A DNA stretch of 64,000 nucleotides, from positions 3,178,474 through 3,242,473 of the forward strand of contig JAUPFP010000010.1 of NCBI GenBank assembly GCA_036925085.1. The letters run 5' to 3'. This stretch comes from Brachycybe producta. Taxonomy: Eukaryota > Arthropoda > Diplopoda > Playtdesmida > Andrognathidae. A program made the position numbers and the translations under genes. This document shows, one piece after another, positions 32,340 to 44,230 of the stretch (position 1 is its first letter; each line of letters begins with the position of its first letter). The notes under the pieces were generated by a model. It searched no databases. It had not been told where the DNA came from and saw only the letters and a program-made list of their open reading frames with translations.

Positions 32340-33552
32340 TATTTAAAATAATAATTAAATATATTAATAATGAACAGGGCAAGAAGGTTCATGCACTTAA
32401 AAGCAACACAATATGCATGTATTCATACAACAAAAAACAACTAAATATGCCATTAAATATGCACTATAAACCAATCTTATTCAAAATTTCACCCATAAAA
32501 ATTGAAGAAAAATGTTTTATTAGAACTTACATATTGCAATGGCAAACAAGCAACATTTTTTAATTTTCAAATTCAAAACTTCATCAATTTTTTGTCAAAA
32601 AATTTTAATATTTAGAAAAATTTCTCTCAACATCAAAGGATGCACGAGGAGCATAAGTCGTGCAGAGTATCATTTGTATCAAGTTCATCGTTAATTTCAT
32701 TTTTAAGATGAACCTGATTCTATGTTCCCCTTATACCAAGCATGTCAAACTCGTGGCCCACAGTGAATATCTTTGTGGCCCAGCCAATATAACAGTATGC
32801 AACAAAAGTTTTAATAAAAATTTCATACTGTACTTTTCAAAATAAAACTACTTTTCTATAAAAACATAAACCTAGGCCTTGTTTATTCGGCCCATGAGTT
32901 TGACATGCTTGCCTTATAAAGTATATTTCCACCATTTTCAGGAAGTCAGAACAGTTCTGAGACCTATTTTTAAAAAAATGTATGCACTTTTTTTGCCAAT
33001 TTTGGCAAAATATGCATGCTTTGAAAAAAATGACAAAATATGCAAAAACATGCATTATAATATTCATATATTTAGCTTTAGCACAATATGAGTCATGTTC
33101 CTATCTCATTTAGCATGAATTCTGAGCCAGAATACTAAACATGCATTTGCATGAACCTCCTTGCCCTGATAATAAATATAATAATAATAATAATAAATAT
33201 AATAATAATTGTCTTTTTTTGTAATGTTTTAACTTAATTAAATTTAATAATAATAATAATATATAATTATTAAATATAATAATAATAAATATAATAATAA
33301 TTAATCATAATAATAATTGTATTTTTTTTGTAATGTTTTAACTTCAAAAATAGATCTTTCCTTCTTTCTACCATAGATTCTGCCATGCAAAGTAAAACAA
33401 GATGTGATGACACTGCCAACTAGCGGGAGCAAATGTCGCTAATCATGTTTTTGTTGTCGATAGATAGGGAGTTGATGAGGGCTGGTAAGACACACATTCT
33501 ATCGAAATAACACACCACTATATAAATTTAATGCCTAAACAATAAAGCAAGC
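32340..33552. other. AT-rich stretch, no gene seen
   Basis: ATA/ATAAT microsatellite-like tracts at 33172-33320. An inverted pair CATGTCAAACTCGTGGCCCA / GGCCCATGAGTTTGACATG (about 32740 and 32888) marks a small foldback. Confidence 0.5.
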
Positions 33553-33654
33553 TTGGTCTGACGTCATAAAAGGGCAGAGGAAAAAAATTCTAATGCAGGG
33601 CACAATTTGCCTGTGAATTTGGCTCCCGTCATTTATGACGGGTTACCCCACTAG
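33553..33654 (+). mobile_element. Truncated Helitron 3' end (long form)
   Basis: Only the right arm of the inner foldback and the terminal hairpin CCCGTCATTTATGACGGG with TTACCCCACTAG are left. Confidence 0.75.
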
Positions 33655-33679
33655 TTTATGTATATTTCCCCAACACAGT

Positions 33680-34167
33680 TATGACACCCTGCAATTCAAC
33701 TTCCCTGTATTACCATAGCCTTGAAGTCCCTCGTACCCCAAGTGCCACATTTCGCGCCCCGTCCCTCTACCAGCTAAGACCCCAAAGCATAAATCACATC
33801 CTGGTTCAAGTTTCGGTGGATGGATTACCCACCAAGGCACGGTCCCTTGGGCATGGCTGCACGTAAATAGGTGCACACAGGAACCAAGTATAAAGGTGTG
33901 TGTCTCGATAGATTCTGGGTCCATTCTTTGATATTAAAACATGAAATAACTCACTCAATGGTCTGGTGACTAAGCAACGTCACAGTTGTAACTCTATTAT
34001 TCCTTCTTCTCTCTTCAATTGCATTTACAGGAATTACCAAAAAGAACGACCCCGGCACCATTCGGAGTCAGGCCTAAATCACATACTCTCTCAGCGCAAG
34101 GCAGTATCTGCCCCAAACTAAGAGGATCTAGAGCTGCATTCCGTAACAGGAGCTATACACTGTTACA
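33680..34167 (+). mobile_element. Solo LTR, family LTR2 copy c
   Basis: Plus-strand copy collinear with 94-1560. It starts TATGACACCCTG (decayed TGTGACACCC) and ends ACTGTTACA at 34167. The flanks CAGT and CTGT match at three of four bases. TATAAAGG near 33889 and ATTAAA near 33933 give the direction. Confidence 0.65.
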
Positions 34168-34170
34168 CTG

Positions 34171-34712
34171 TCCTGAAGTACTGACACATTTTATACTAAG
34201 AACATTTTTTTTGCTAGATATTCTGAGGTTCCAACATTTTCCTGCCCCTAGCCGCGGGTTCTTTACTGGCGGAACATTTTTATATAAATATTAATTGGAT
34301 TAATTGTATCTTGTTCTTGTATCAAAAAAAGATTGTTGATTTTAGAAAAAAAGGAGAAGACGTTAAATAGAACTACTCAGCCCATTGTTTTCTATCTCTA
34401 TTATCACTATTATCGCATACTCCCCCCCTTTATGCCTTCCAGTTCTTTGTATTATTGAACCACTCATGGGATGGGGTGGTGGATGTCAGAAGACATCGCA
34501 CCCACCCTTCCCCAACATAGGTGAGGTATATCCTCAAAATATATTGAATGTCACCTGGTCAGCAGCCGAATCACCTGTCTGGAGGAACATGTTGCGAACA
34601 TGTTCTGTTCAAGTTTGGACATTCCTTCCACAACGAACAGAACAACGAACATCTTCAGAAATGTTCGGTGTTCTCGTCTAGTCTGGACGCACCCTAACGT
34701 ATTTTATGATTA
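34171..34712. other. No gene seen
   Basis: Short inverted pair GAACATGTT / AACATGTTC near 34587-34606 only. Confidence 0.45.
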
Positions 34713-34873
34713 TATGAGAGTGAGTCAAAAATAACAGCACTCTGGCTGTAGAATTTATTTTAATCGACTTTTAGAAAGACAAATGACATCATTTATCGAA
34801 ATGCTACAAATGCACCGCTGTCTTCACTTCTTCATCAGAGGTGAATCTTCGTCCTCGAAGGGCTGCTTTCAGG

Positions 34874-35288
34874 AGGCATATAGACACTTGCCCTGAAGCC
34901 ATTTGCAGTAAAGGGACATTTGCCCTAAAACCATTTGCCCTAAAACCATTTGCCCTAAAACCATTTGCCCTAAAACCATTTGCCCTAAAACCATTTGCCC
35001 TAAAGGGACATTTGCCCTAAAACCATTTGCCCTAAAGGGACATTTGCCCTAAAACCATTAGCCCTAAAAGACATTTGCCCTAAAGCCACTTTTATTAGTG
35101 TCTTTTGGTGGAGTATGTTAAATTGGTTCTGCGCACCATTGATTAGCAAAAATGTCTTTTAGGGCAAGTGGTTTTAGGGCAAATGTCCCTTTAGGGCAAA
35201 TGGCTTTAGTGCAAGTGCCTTTAGGGCAAATGTCCCTTTAGGGCAAATGGCTTTAGTGCAAGTGCCTTTAGGGCAAATGTCCCACACC
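34874..35288. mobile_element. FB-type foldback with 15-bp minisatellite arms
   Basis: Left arm: tandem units of ATTTGCCCTAAAACC (from about 34917). Right arm: inverted units of GGTTTTAGGGCAAAT and variants (35158-35285). A 60-bp spacer lies between. Flanked by GCTTTCAGG at 34865-34873 and 35289-35297, an exact 9-bp duplication. Inverted tandem-repeat arms with a 9-bp duplication are what defines foldback (FB) elements. Confidence 0.8.
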
Positions 35289-35299
35289 GCTTTCAGGGG

Positions 35300-35480
35300 A
35301 ACCAAACAGGTCAAAGTCCGATGGAGCAAGATCAGGACTATAGGGAGGATGCTTTAACAACTCAAAACGAAGTTTTTGCAGAGTGTAAACAGTGTGGGCA
35401 GAGGTGGTTGCGCGTACGTGCATTGTCATGCAAGATCACAACGCCCTTGAATATAGCAGTCCTCTGCCTTTAATCCCTAA
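35300..35480 (-). pseudogene. Mariner transposase, catalytic fragment
   Basis: Minus-strand frames read HDNARTRNHL (35416-35430 holds HDNAR) and, after a frameshift, KHPPYSPDLAPSDFDLFGS (35295-35350). These hold the second and third acids of the mariner DDD triad. The C-terminal RGRRFTSDEEVKTA continues beyond the foldback insertion near 34835-34870. Confidence 0.75.
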
Positions 35481-35620
35481 GTTTAGGGCATCAGCTCTTC
35501 AGTGAGCATCTCACTGTAATGAGAGCATTGTTGATCGTTGAACCTTTTTTTCCTGATAGTGTTCCAATCCTGGCCATTGAGAATCCCAGAAAACCGGATA
35601 ATGTTTGACTCACCCTCTTA

Positions 35621-35976
35621 CATTATATCTTTAAAAACAATGTGTTTTTATGTTTAAATATTTCATAAAAAAATTATTTTCAAATTGCCATATAAAATGT
35701 TTATTTTTTTTTTTGCAGATATTATAATTGAGTAAATAAATAATTCTACATCATTAGAACCTAGCTAACCTAGTTTCTAAACAAACTTCCCTCTTTTTTT
35801 TCCTCCTTCGTCGGAATATTACATCCTTTTGAACTAGACATCATTTTTTGTAAAAAAAAAAAAAGAAAATCTCTTTAATAACTTAATAACATTATCACAA
35901 AATGGGGCAAATTATTAAAGACGTGCTTCATTCTCAAATGTGAACTTAATGGGGAATTAACTGCCAGCCCTAAACA
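35621..35976. other. AT-rich stretch, no gene seen
   Basis: Homopolymer runs only. Confidence 0.5.
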
Positions 35977-36180
35977 CAGGCAATTAGAAATCGGGACAAA
36001 CAGAAGTTGGCTCCGCCCTTTATATGACAACCGGCAACTTCTAATAGATTGGTTATGTAGTCTGACATCACATCCTCCGCCCTTTTCAACATCGAACCAC
36101 ACAACAAACCAATTAGAAGTTGCCGGTCGTCATAACAAGGGTGGAGCCAACTGAAGTTCTCCCCGATTTCTAACTGCCTA
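35977..36180. mobile_element. CTCCGCCC foldback MITE, copy 2
   Basis: Left arm CAGGCAATTAGAAATCGGGA, right arm decayed to CCCCGATTTCTAACTGCCTA. Inner arms as in the other copies. No target duplication visible. Confidence 0.75.
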
Positions 36181-36683
36181 TCCACCAGAGCATGCGAGCG
36201 AAAACAAAATTATTATTTCCTCAGATGACACGGATATAAAATGAAGCCTGGCATTTAAAAATCTATCAGTACGCCCTCTCGTCACAACAATAAAGGCCAA
36301 AGTTCATATTCGAAACAAAAACAAAATACTAAACCTCACCCCCCCCCTACCCGGCCCCCTCAAGACAATAACGAAAACCAACACTTAAAAAACGTCCACG
36401 GTCCACAACACCAGTCCGTTTCATTAAGTTATTGATCGTAAACTCTTGAAAATCTTATCCAGGAAACGAATTGACGGACAGAGAAGTAAAAAAATACAAT
36501 GAAGAGAATTTATTTATCTATTGACGGCTGTTTTATTTTTTTCAAAGGATGTGTGTGAATGTGACAAACCCTATCTTAGAGAAAACATCTTGATGAGAAG
36601 GATATTTCATGATGTTGTGCGCGCGGCTGAATTGGAACCAAAATCGCGTCTCCAAAAAATGTTTTTGTTTTGTTATCATTTCA

Positions 36684-36831
36684 TCTCATCAGACAAATAA
36701 GATTTTTAAATAAGCCGCCTGTAAGGAGGCAATCACTGCAAGCCTCTTCACAAGTAAGTAAGTGAAGTATGGCTTGCAGTGATTGCCTACTTACAGGCGA
36801 CGTAATTAAAAATCTTCCTTGTCTGACGAGA
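36684..36831. mobile_element. Foldback MITE, CAGACAA-AAGATTTTTAA family
   Basis: The arms CTCATCAGACAAATAAGATT and the inverse of AATCTTCCTTGTCTGACGAG. The core AGGCAATCACTGCAAGCC pairs with GGCTTGCAGTGATTGCCT. Near-perfect hairpin. Confidence 0.75.
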
Positions 36832-36969
36832 TTCGTGACAGCACGAATTTGAGCAGACGAACTCTCTATGGTAATCTGCCTGGCAGCATACAGTAGGCTG
36901 CTGGGACAGACGCCATATTGGAGCCAGCAGACCTCTCACCATTGGAGCCAATGGGTGAAAGGTCAGAAG

Positions 36970-37658
36970 TGTGAGCTTTTGACGTCGGCTCTATTATTTT
37001 ACCAACTTGATGATGATCTTTTCTACAACTCGTTTCTTCTCTGAATCGCGCGTTGACCGCACGGAGAAGATTCAAGTCATAGAAATAGTCGGATGGAGAT
37101 CGATTGCGATCATCCTTCTGTGCAGGGGTGTAATCTGTCTAGAAGGATGGTGGCCATCTTTCTTGGTCGATGCTGATATGCATCTTCCTTTGTTATACCA
37201 AATGAAGATGCTGTAGCTGCTCCAGGATCCGTATGTCTCCTTGCCTTATGGTGTCTCCGGCCTCTGTAGAGAAGTGTTAGTTTCCAAACATAAAGACAAC
37301 GCAGACTTCCATTATAAACACTTTATTCATTCTTGTACGGAAACACTCAAGTTTACAAGAATGAATTGGTAATTACAGGTGTGTCCTCATGCACATGATG
37401 TGGTACGGATATAAATCTACGTAATACAACAAAGTTGAGCAAAAGACAAAGACGATGAACAAAGAGGAACATGGCCCTTTTATACCTTGGACCTGTGTAC
37501 ACCTACGAGGTGTAACCAGGTCCAAGCGACCGTTATCCCAAGTGTATCAATCCGCCACTTCGATATGACTCAGAAGTATGAGTCTGAGAGGAGGGAGGGA
37601 GAAGCAGGAGTTGTTTACCCCCAGGCTATGGTTTTGGTTTTGGTTACTGGGTCTTACA
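36970..37658 (-). mobile_element. Solo LTR, family LTR1 copy E
   Basis: Minus strand, TGTAAGACCC at 37658 to GCTCACA at 36970. Flanked by GAAG at 36966-36969 and 37659-37662, an exact 4-bp duplication. TATAAAAGG near 37479-37487. Poly(A) hairpin TTCATTCTTGTA 37326-37337 with TACAAGAATGAA 37354-37365 (12 bp, perfect). Confidence 0.9.
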
Positions 37659-38586
37659 GAAGTGACCACTGTCCCCTCCAGGTCCCCCATAAGCTTGTAT
37701 CGCCTTGTTGTGGTGTGGGGGCTTGTCGGGTCCTCCGAGAGCTGTGTCGGCCAAGGTCCAACCAAGCCATAGTGGCCTCAGAGATCAACCCTACTAAATG
37801 ATACAATTTCCTACTCTGAGCTGTATTTCTTTTCCTGTGCAGCTACAACTCATAATTCCCTACCTGATGCAGTAGTATCATTCTTGCGGGAACCACACTT
37901 TCTTTCCATGTGGGGGGGGGACCACGGTCACGAACATCAGACCATCCCAAACCCAGCTTAAGCCCTAGAGCCCTACAGCCCTAGTGGGCTGTGGTAACAA
38001 TATGGCAAAAACAAATTTGATAGGGGATAGCCATACCCTATACAAATGGACATTCTGGCATAATGCGATTAAAAGACTATATGACCATCAATTGTGGGAG
38101 GACCTAAACGGGTGGGGCGAAATCTTGCTGTAGTATCAGCCGCTACAGTAAGACACCCGGCCCCATTAGTTGTCATGCTAAGCGTGCCGTGGGGAAATAG
38201 ACATTGGCGAGATCCTCAAGCCTGACATATCAACCAAATACTCGGCGGAGTGGTCTGTTCTCTATCAGGCTTGGGGATCTATGGCTCCCCTAAACTCCAA
38301 GCTGGGCCGTCCGTACCGCTCGGCATCAGATGTAATCAGGGTCAAAGTACGGACGGGCGGGGGCCCCAATAGCGTCCTTCGAGTTAGCGACCCTATTGGA
38401 GGAGTCGCATGTTGCTCGACTCGGGGGCAAGGAGCCCGAGAACTAAGTTGTTGCAAACTATGGAACCTAAACCGAAAAAACTAAATCTAACACAAATACT
38501 AATGTAAATGCAAATGATATCGGGACGGCATATCTTTATCAGCAGGGGATATAATAACACTTAACATATCGGGAGAGAAAGAGACT

Positions 38587-40174
38587 GTGGACCAGACTCT
38601 AAAAGATCTACCTATAGATATTCAAACCCAATTCAGATTAGAATGGGAAATGGTTGTGATGCCAAAAATAACAAAGGTGGCTAATGAATATATCTCTGAC
38701 TACTGCACTCTAACATCAGGCATGGGTCCGGGAAGGAAGTTAAGTCTTAAAGATAAGTTTATCAAAGATATGAAGAGGAGATCTAGGAAGGAGCTACTCG
38801 ATAAATTAATGCAAATAATGGTGATAGTTGCTGAAATAGGGAAAACTAGATCTAATAGTATGGGGAACGCATCCACTAGCAGCGGGGCAATGCAAATTGA
38901 CCAGACTAGCGGGAGCGAAAATGATGATATAAGATCCTATGCAAAGAGGAAGAGGTTGGATCAATTGCATACGACAGGGGGCAAATAGAGGAAGAGAGCG
39001 GCAAAGGCCATCAGGGAGATGACTTATTTGAACTTCACCCAATTGGGCTACTTAAGGCTATGTACAAACAAGTTGACTCTATAAGGGCAGCAGTAAGTCG
39101 AGAACAAAACAGTAAGATATCTTTTAACAAGGCCGAGCAGAAGATCGTTTATGATGGCTTGGATAAAATAACTAGGATCTTTGCAATAATCAGTGAGAAG
39201 AATCACGAATATGAACTGGCCCAATATAGAAGTAATGAGAACCAAAGAACACAGGGCTTTGGGAAACCATAAACTGTAATGCTTTAAGGGAATCTGAATT
39301 CCCCAGCCTGAGTCAAGGAAAGGGAGACAAACGAGTTGCACAATCAAAAGGTCCTGGCAAACCATGGCAGCAAAAGAGGACATATGAACAGAGTAAGGCC
39401 ACAAAGGCAAGACCCTCGCCAAGTGATAACATTGTACTAGTTCGGTCAAAAGAACCTGGGGTGTCCCCTAACTCGGTAAGGAGATCATTACAGAGCCGCA
39501 TCTCGGTAGATGACCTGGGTGGTAATCTAAAAAGCGTTAGAGAAGGAAGAAATGGGACATTAATACTTGAGACTAATGGGGTACTCCAGAAAGGGAGATT
39601 AATCGAAAAGATTAAAGACATGCGGGAATTGACCTATGACAAACCTAAAAGGAGACTGCCCACAGTAATGATAACGGGGGTTGATAATGACAAGAGCACG
39701 GAAACAATATTGGAGGAAATAATACGAGATAATGGAAAATTAAAGACTATGGTGGGCGATGATCAGACGTTCCGAGAAGGAGTGGAATGGGTGGCGGATA
39801 GGAAATGCAGGGATAAATCAAAAAAGAATGTAATTCTAAGGGTTAAACCGAACGTATTCAGGGCTATCTCAGGGGACTGGAGGATCAACTTGGGATGGAT
39901 CTGGCACCGTGTAGAGGAATGGGTTGATATAACCCAGTGTTTTAAATGTAACGGGTTCGGGCATAGAGCAAGCGACTGTAAAACAACTACCGAGACATGC
40001 ATAAACTGTGGAGGGAAGCACAGGATGGAGCTATGCCAATCAGACAGGGCTGACTGCATAAACTGCAAGATGAAAGGGAAGCTGCAGCGATGTCATGGCG
40101 CTCGGGATAGGAAGTGTCCTGTGTATCAGTCAGTGTGGGAAAGATCTCGCTCCCAAATAGATTATGGAAAGTGA
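38587..40174 (+). pseudogene. LINE3 ORF1 (gag-like, three zinc knuckles)
   Basis: The N-terminal part (38587-38988) is charged and unlike known domains. A frameshift follows, with further pieces at 39060-39272 and 39278-40174. The C-terminus has CFKCNGFGHRASDC, CINCGGKHRMELC and CINCKMKGKLQRCHG with a final KCP, three CCHC-type knuckles as in gag-like proteins of R1/I elements. They would bind the element RNA. The stop TGA (40172-40174) overlaps the ATG of ORF2 at 40164. Confidence 0.75.
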
Positions 40175-43103
40175 GAGCGGAAAAATTAGCCTATTGCAAA
40201 TTAATTTATGGAAGGGACTTGCAGCCGAAGCATGCTTAGAGAAGTCGAGCAGAGCTATGGATGTGGTCTGTATCCAGGAACCCCCATCCCCGTACGAATG
40301 CCAAGCTTAGTCTCTTTGGTGGTTCAATTTATAAGTTTAAAAATAGTACTAAAGCAGTTATAATTAAACGTAGGAAGTTACTTAAAACAATAGCACTGGG
40401 GAAACATATGTCCCCAAATCAATCTGTAATACAGAGAGACCACGGAGAGGGGACTTTCGTGGTCATAAACATCTATGCAGAACCATCGGGTAATCTAGAT
40501 GTGATCCTCCACGGAATATAATAGGCGCAATATTAGGCTTAACTGAAAACATACTAGCTGGACGGACTTCTGTAAAACCATGACAACAGGCATAATTAAG
40601 TTGCCACTCACGGACCCACACTCCGCGGGAGAGGGACTTAATAACGAATGCATGAAGGTTTGCTTTGAGTATATGATACAAATGAATGCACCTAAGCACA
40701 GGAAGAACAAGTGGTGAACTCCGGAAATCGACTGCCTTAGAAGGCACGTCAGGAAAGCTAGGAAAATAAGCCAAAGAGCTCCAATAGGACACCGCAAGGA
40801 TATCTTGATACGGAAGCATAAATTGCTAAGGAAAACCTTTAAGCAACAGATCAGCTTAGCGAAGATAAACTCGTGGAAATCATTCTGCGAAAAGGCAGCA
40901 TCCTCTAACCCCTTCAGCTTACCTTATAAAATTCTAGCTGGGAAGGCAAGACCTATAGAGGTATTGGAAACGCTAGAGAAGCCCGATGGCTCATGGACAT
41001 GTAATGAGGTTGAAACAACACAATACCTTCTAGATGAATATTTTCCAAAAGATTCTCCCATGTTCATCCATGAGTCAGAGATAAAAGAGCTACAAGGGCA
41101 TCCATAACAAGGAGTGGTAATGTTAGTCAGCAAAGTGAGCCTCTATTCTCAAGAACAGAATTAGAGATAGCTGTTAAAGAAGTGGATGTAACCAAAGCCC
41201 CTGGAGGGGATCATATACCGCCTATAGTCCTTAGGTATCTCCAAGGGGTAGGGGACCAGGCTTTACTAAGGATATATAACATGTGCTTAGTTGCAGGAGA
41301 ATTCCCAAGAGTATCGAAAAAGGCCAAAGTAGTATGGGTAGAAAAGGACAAAGGAAATAGCTATAGGCCCATCTGTTTGCTACCAGTGATAGGCAAATTG
41401 TTGGATAAGATGTGCGCAAAAAGATTGTCGTTCTTCCTAGAGAAAGGTGGTCACCTTTCGGACGAGTGCTCAAGAATCAGAAGACGCATGTGCTTGCCAT
41501 CTCCTAAGATATATAGAACGCCTTTAACTCCGCATGGTACCCAGAAATTATAAAGAGACTTCAAGATATTAACTGCCCCTTTAACTTAGTATCAATCATT
41601 AAATCCTTTTTCGAAGATAGAATGGCCTCGTCCGGAGAGGTCACTGTTAGAATGGAAAGAGGCTGCCCCCAGGGCTCCTGTATGGGTCCCATACTATGGT
41701 TAGTATTGATGGAAACATTTTTGAAGCATTTAAAACCAATACTTAAGGATGGTGATACCTTCCAAGCTTTTGCCGATGACATGATAATTATCATTACGGG
41801 ACGATCCGTCAAAGCAATTGAAGGGAAAATACGCCCTGTTCTGGAAGGGTGCCTGGAGTGGGCAGAGAGATCCAAATTGCAATTTTCGATATTAAAAACT
41901 AATGCAATCTTTTTTCCGGCAGCTAATATCATAAGACACCCTAAGGTGGTATTTAATGGGAGAAATAAAGTTGGGAGATAGTATTAAATATTTAGGCATC
42001 CACATAGATGCTAAATTCCAGTGGCTGGCCCATGTTAAAAATATACAAGAAAGGAGTATGCAGATGGCCATGAAGTTGTTCTATATCTGCGGAAGCGAGT
42101 GGGGGTTAAACCGCCAATCCTCAAACAGATATATCTCAGGTGCATTGAGCCTATGATTCTTTATGGATCCGAGATATGGGGGATCAAGTCAAAGGATATG
42201 AGGATCATATCCCGCTTGGATGAGGTGCAAAGACCTTTCTTGAGGGCCATGAGTAAAGCATACAGAACAACTTCAAACAAAGCACTTCAAGACATTACTA
42301 GTTGTCCACCATTACGGCTCAAGGCAGAAATAAAGTATAATAAAACAGCTATGAAAGCTAAGTACTGGGAGGGTCTTGATACTCCAGTCCCTGTGAGGAT
42401 GAGGGATTGTATATGCAATTGAAGAGTGGACTGAGGGAGAAATACCTCATAATAATCTCTTTGGTTACACCGACGGATCTAAGTTAAATGGAAGAGTGGG
42501 TGCAGCACTCATACTGGTAGAAGAGGAGATAAAGGTCAGGAAATTGAAGGCCCGCCTCCCTGATGAGAGTACGGTATTTCAGGCCGAGCTGATGGCGCTC
42601 TACATGGTAATGACATTCATACTATTAAGAGAAGTTCAAGGTAAAAGAGTTGTAATCGTATCAGACTCTAAAACTGCCCTAGAGGTAGTATCTACAGGAG
42701 ATATTAAGTATACCCCTGCCTATAATGCAAATAAGAAAATTAAGGAAATCTTGAGAAGAGGGGGCCAGGTAGTCCTAAGATGGGTGAAGGCGCATGTGGG
42801 ACACCACTGGAATGAGGAGGTAGATGGCATCGCAAAACAAGCTACATATAATAAAACAGCTGTCCAATTAAGAGCACCTATAGCATGGGTTAACCAGCAA
42901 ATGAGGCAGCAAGAAATAGCTCATTGGCAGCAAGATTGGGATTCAACCGAAAAAGGAAGAGAAACATACAAATGGTTGCCTAAGGTAGACCCTAGGGGGC
43001 GCCTTATAACAGGAAAAATAACCCAGGTTATAAAAGGCCACGGGGATTTTCTCCGGTATAGAGTCCGTTTTAATCTCAGTAGTAGTAACGACGATAACAG
43101 CAG
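40164..43103 (+). pseudogene. LINE3 ORF2: endonuclease, RT and RNase H
   Basis: ATG 40164 in the -1 frame relative to the end of ORF1. Endonuclease start SLLQINLWKG and VVCIQEPP (metal-binding Glu), then a stop near 40306 and a scrambled middle. Linker at 40805-41107. RT: APGGDHIPPIVLR, NSYRPICLLPVIGKLLDK, then a likely deletion near 41470, NAFNSAW (motif A region), GCPQGS (41661-41678), FADDM (41768-41782), YLGIHID. RNase H about 42465-42900: TDGSK, AELMAL, SDSKTAL and HVGHHWNEEVD, so all four acidic positions remain. Several frameshifts make it dead. Confidence 0.8.
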
Positions 43104-43809
43104 TGTAACACCCGGCAACTTGTTTACCCGCCAAAACCATGGCCTGGGGGGTAAACAACTCTTGCTCGTCCCCTTCCCCTCTCTGACTCACACCTCTAAC
43201 TCATACCCTAGCACGGAGTGATGCACTTAGGACCATGGTCACTTGGACCTGGTTACACCTCGTAGGTGTACACAGGTTCAAGGTATACAAGGACCATGTT
43301 CCTCTTTGTTCGTTGTCCTTGTCTTTGCTCTAAACTTTGTATTACGTAGATATTATTCAGTACCACATCATGGGCATGAGAACGCACCTTTGATAAATAA
43401 CATTCATCTTTGTAATCTTCACGTTTCCTTACAAAGATGAATAAAAGTGTTACAATAAGAAACCACGTTGTCTTTATGTTCCGAAACTAATAACTTCTCT
43501 ACAGAGGCCGGAGACACCATAAGGTAAAGAGCGCATACAGATTCTGATGCAGCTACAACATCTTCTACTGCCAGTAAATATCAACAGGAGGAGATGTACA
43601 TCAGCGTCGATGGAGAATAGGATGGCCACCATCCTGCTGCACAGATTTCACCCCATGCAGGAGGATGATCGCAATCCATCGCCATCCAACTCTTTCTGTA
43701 GATGGAATCTTCTCTGTGCGGTGACCGCGCGATGCAGAGAAGGAACGAGTTACAAGAAACAACATCTACAAGTTGGTCAGAAAAACAGAGTCGACGTCAA
43801 AAGCTCACA
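43104..43809 (+). mobile_element. Solo LTR, family LTR1 copy F, inside LINE3
   Basis: Starts TGTAACACCC and ends AAAGCTCACA. Flanked by GCAG at 43100-43103 and 43810-43813, an exact 4-bp duplication. Poly(A) hairpin TTCATCTTTGTAA 43403-43415 with TTACAAAGATGAA 43429-43441 (13 bp, perfect), with AATAAA overlapping its 3' side. Separates RNase H from the C-terminal zinc motif of LINE3. Confidence 0.9.
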
Positions 43810-43813
43810 GCAG

Positions 43814-44230
43814 TTTGTGTACTTGTGGAATGGAAGAGGACACGGTTGATCATCTATTATGGAGATGTACGTTAGAACACATCGTAGAAGCGAGAGATAC
43901 TCAGCAGGGCCGTGAGAGGGCAAAACCTACTATGGCCTTGTGAAGAACAGGAACACATGAGCAACAACTTGCTCAGAGCATTTAGCAAATTCTGTAATGA
44001 AATCCTCAGCACTGAAGGATAATATAACCTAATAAGGCAATAAGGAAGGAGGAAGCAATAAATGGGTTTTTTTGAGCGAGGTTTTTTCCCACGAACATGG
44101 TCTTCTTAGGGGTCCACAACTGGGCGGGTCCAGGCTGACTAGCTGTCCAGCACCCTGGTGCGAAATCATGAGAAAGTAGGTGAACGAAGTGCCCTTATAC
44201 CCCTCGGGGTGGGTGGGGCGTAGATCTATT
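43814..44230 (+). pseudogene. LINE3 ORF2 C-terminus and 3' region
   Basis: After the LTR the frame reads GMEEDTVDHLLWRC, the C-terminal Cys/His motif (C-C-H-C type) found after RNase H in R1/I-like elements. The ORF closes by about 44030. The following GC-rich DNA (44080-44230) is probably 3' UTR. Confidence 0.65.

Larger units (their letters stand above)
34715..35618 (-). mobile_element. Mariner-like element, split by a foldback insertion
   Basis: The ends TGAGAGTGAGTCAAAAAT and, inverted, AGAGGGTGAGTCAAACAT lie next to TA dinucleotides (34713-34714 and 35619-35620), the mariner target. The transposase on the minus strand is a short remnant. An FB-type element is inserted at 34874-35288. 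Confidence 0.75.
37663..44230 (+). mobile_element. LINE3: R1/I-like non-LTR retrotransposon
   Basis: In order: GC-rich 5' region (37663-38586, start uncertain), zinc-knuckle ORF1, endonuclease, RT, RNase H, a C-terminal Cys/His motif and a 3' region to about 44230. Decayed by frameshifts, and an LTR1 copy is inserted at 43104-43809. ORF1 plus RNase H points to the R1/I/Loa side of LINE phylogeny. Confidence 0.8.

Noticed and set aside
34910..35090. CRISPR-like direct repeats
   Set aside because: Units are contiguous 15-bp tandems with no unique spacers, and the right arm is inverted. It is a foldback element in an animal genome.
36866..37216. Small frames with Cys/Arg-rich peptides
   Set aside because: They lie in LTR1 copy E, mostly in its hairpin region. 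The same frames are broken in other copies.
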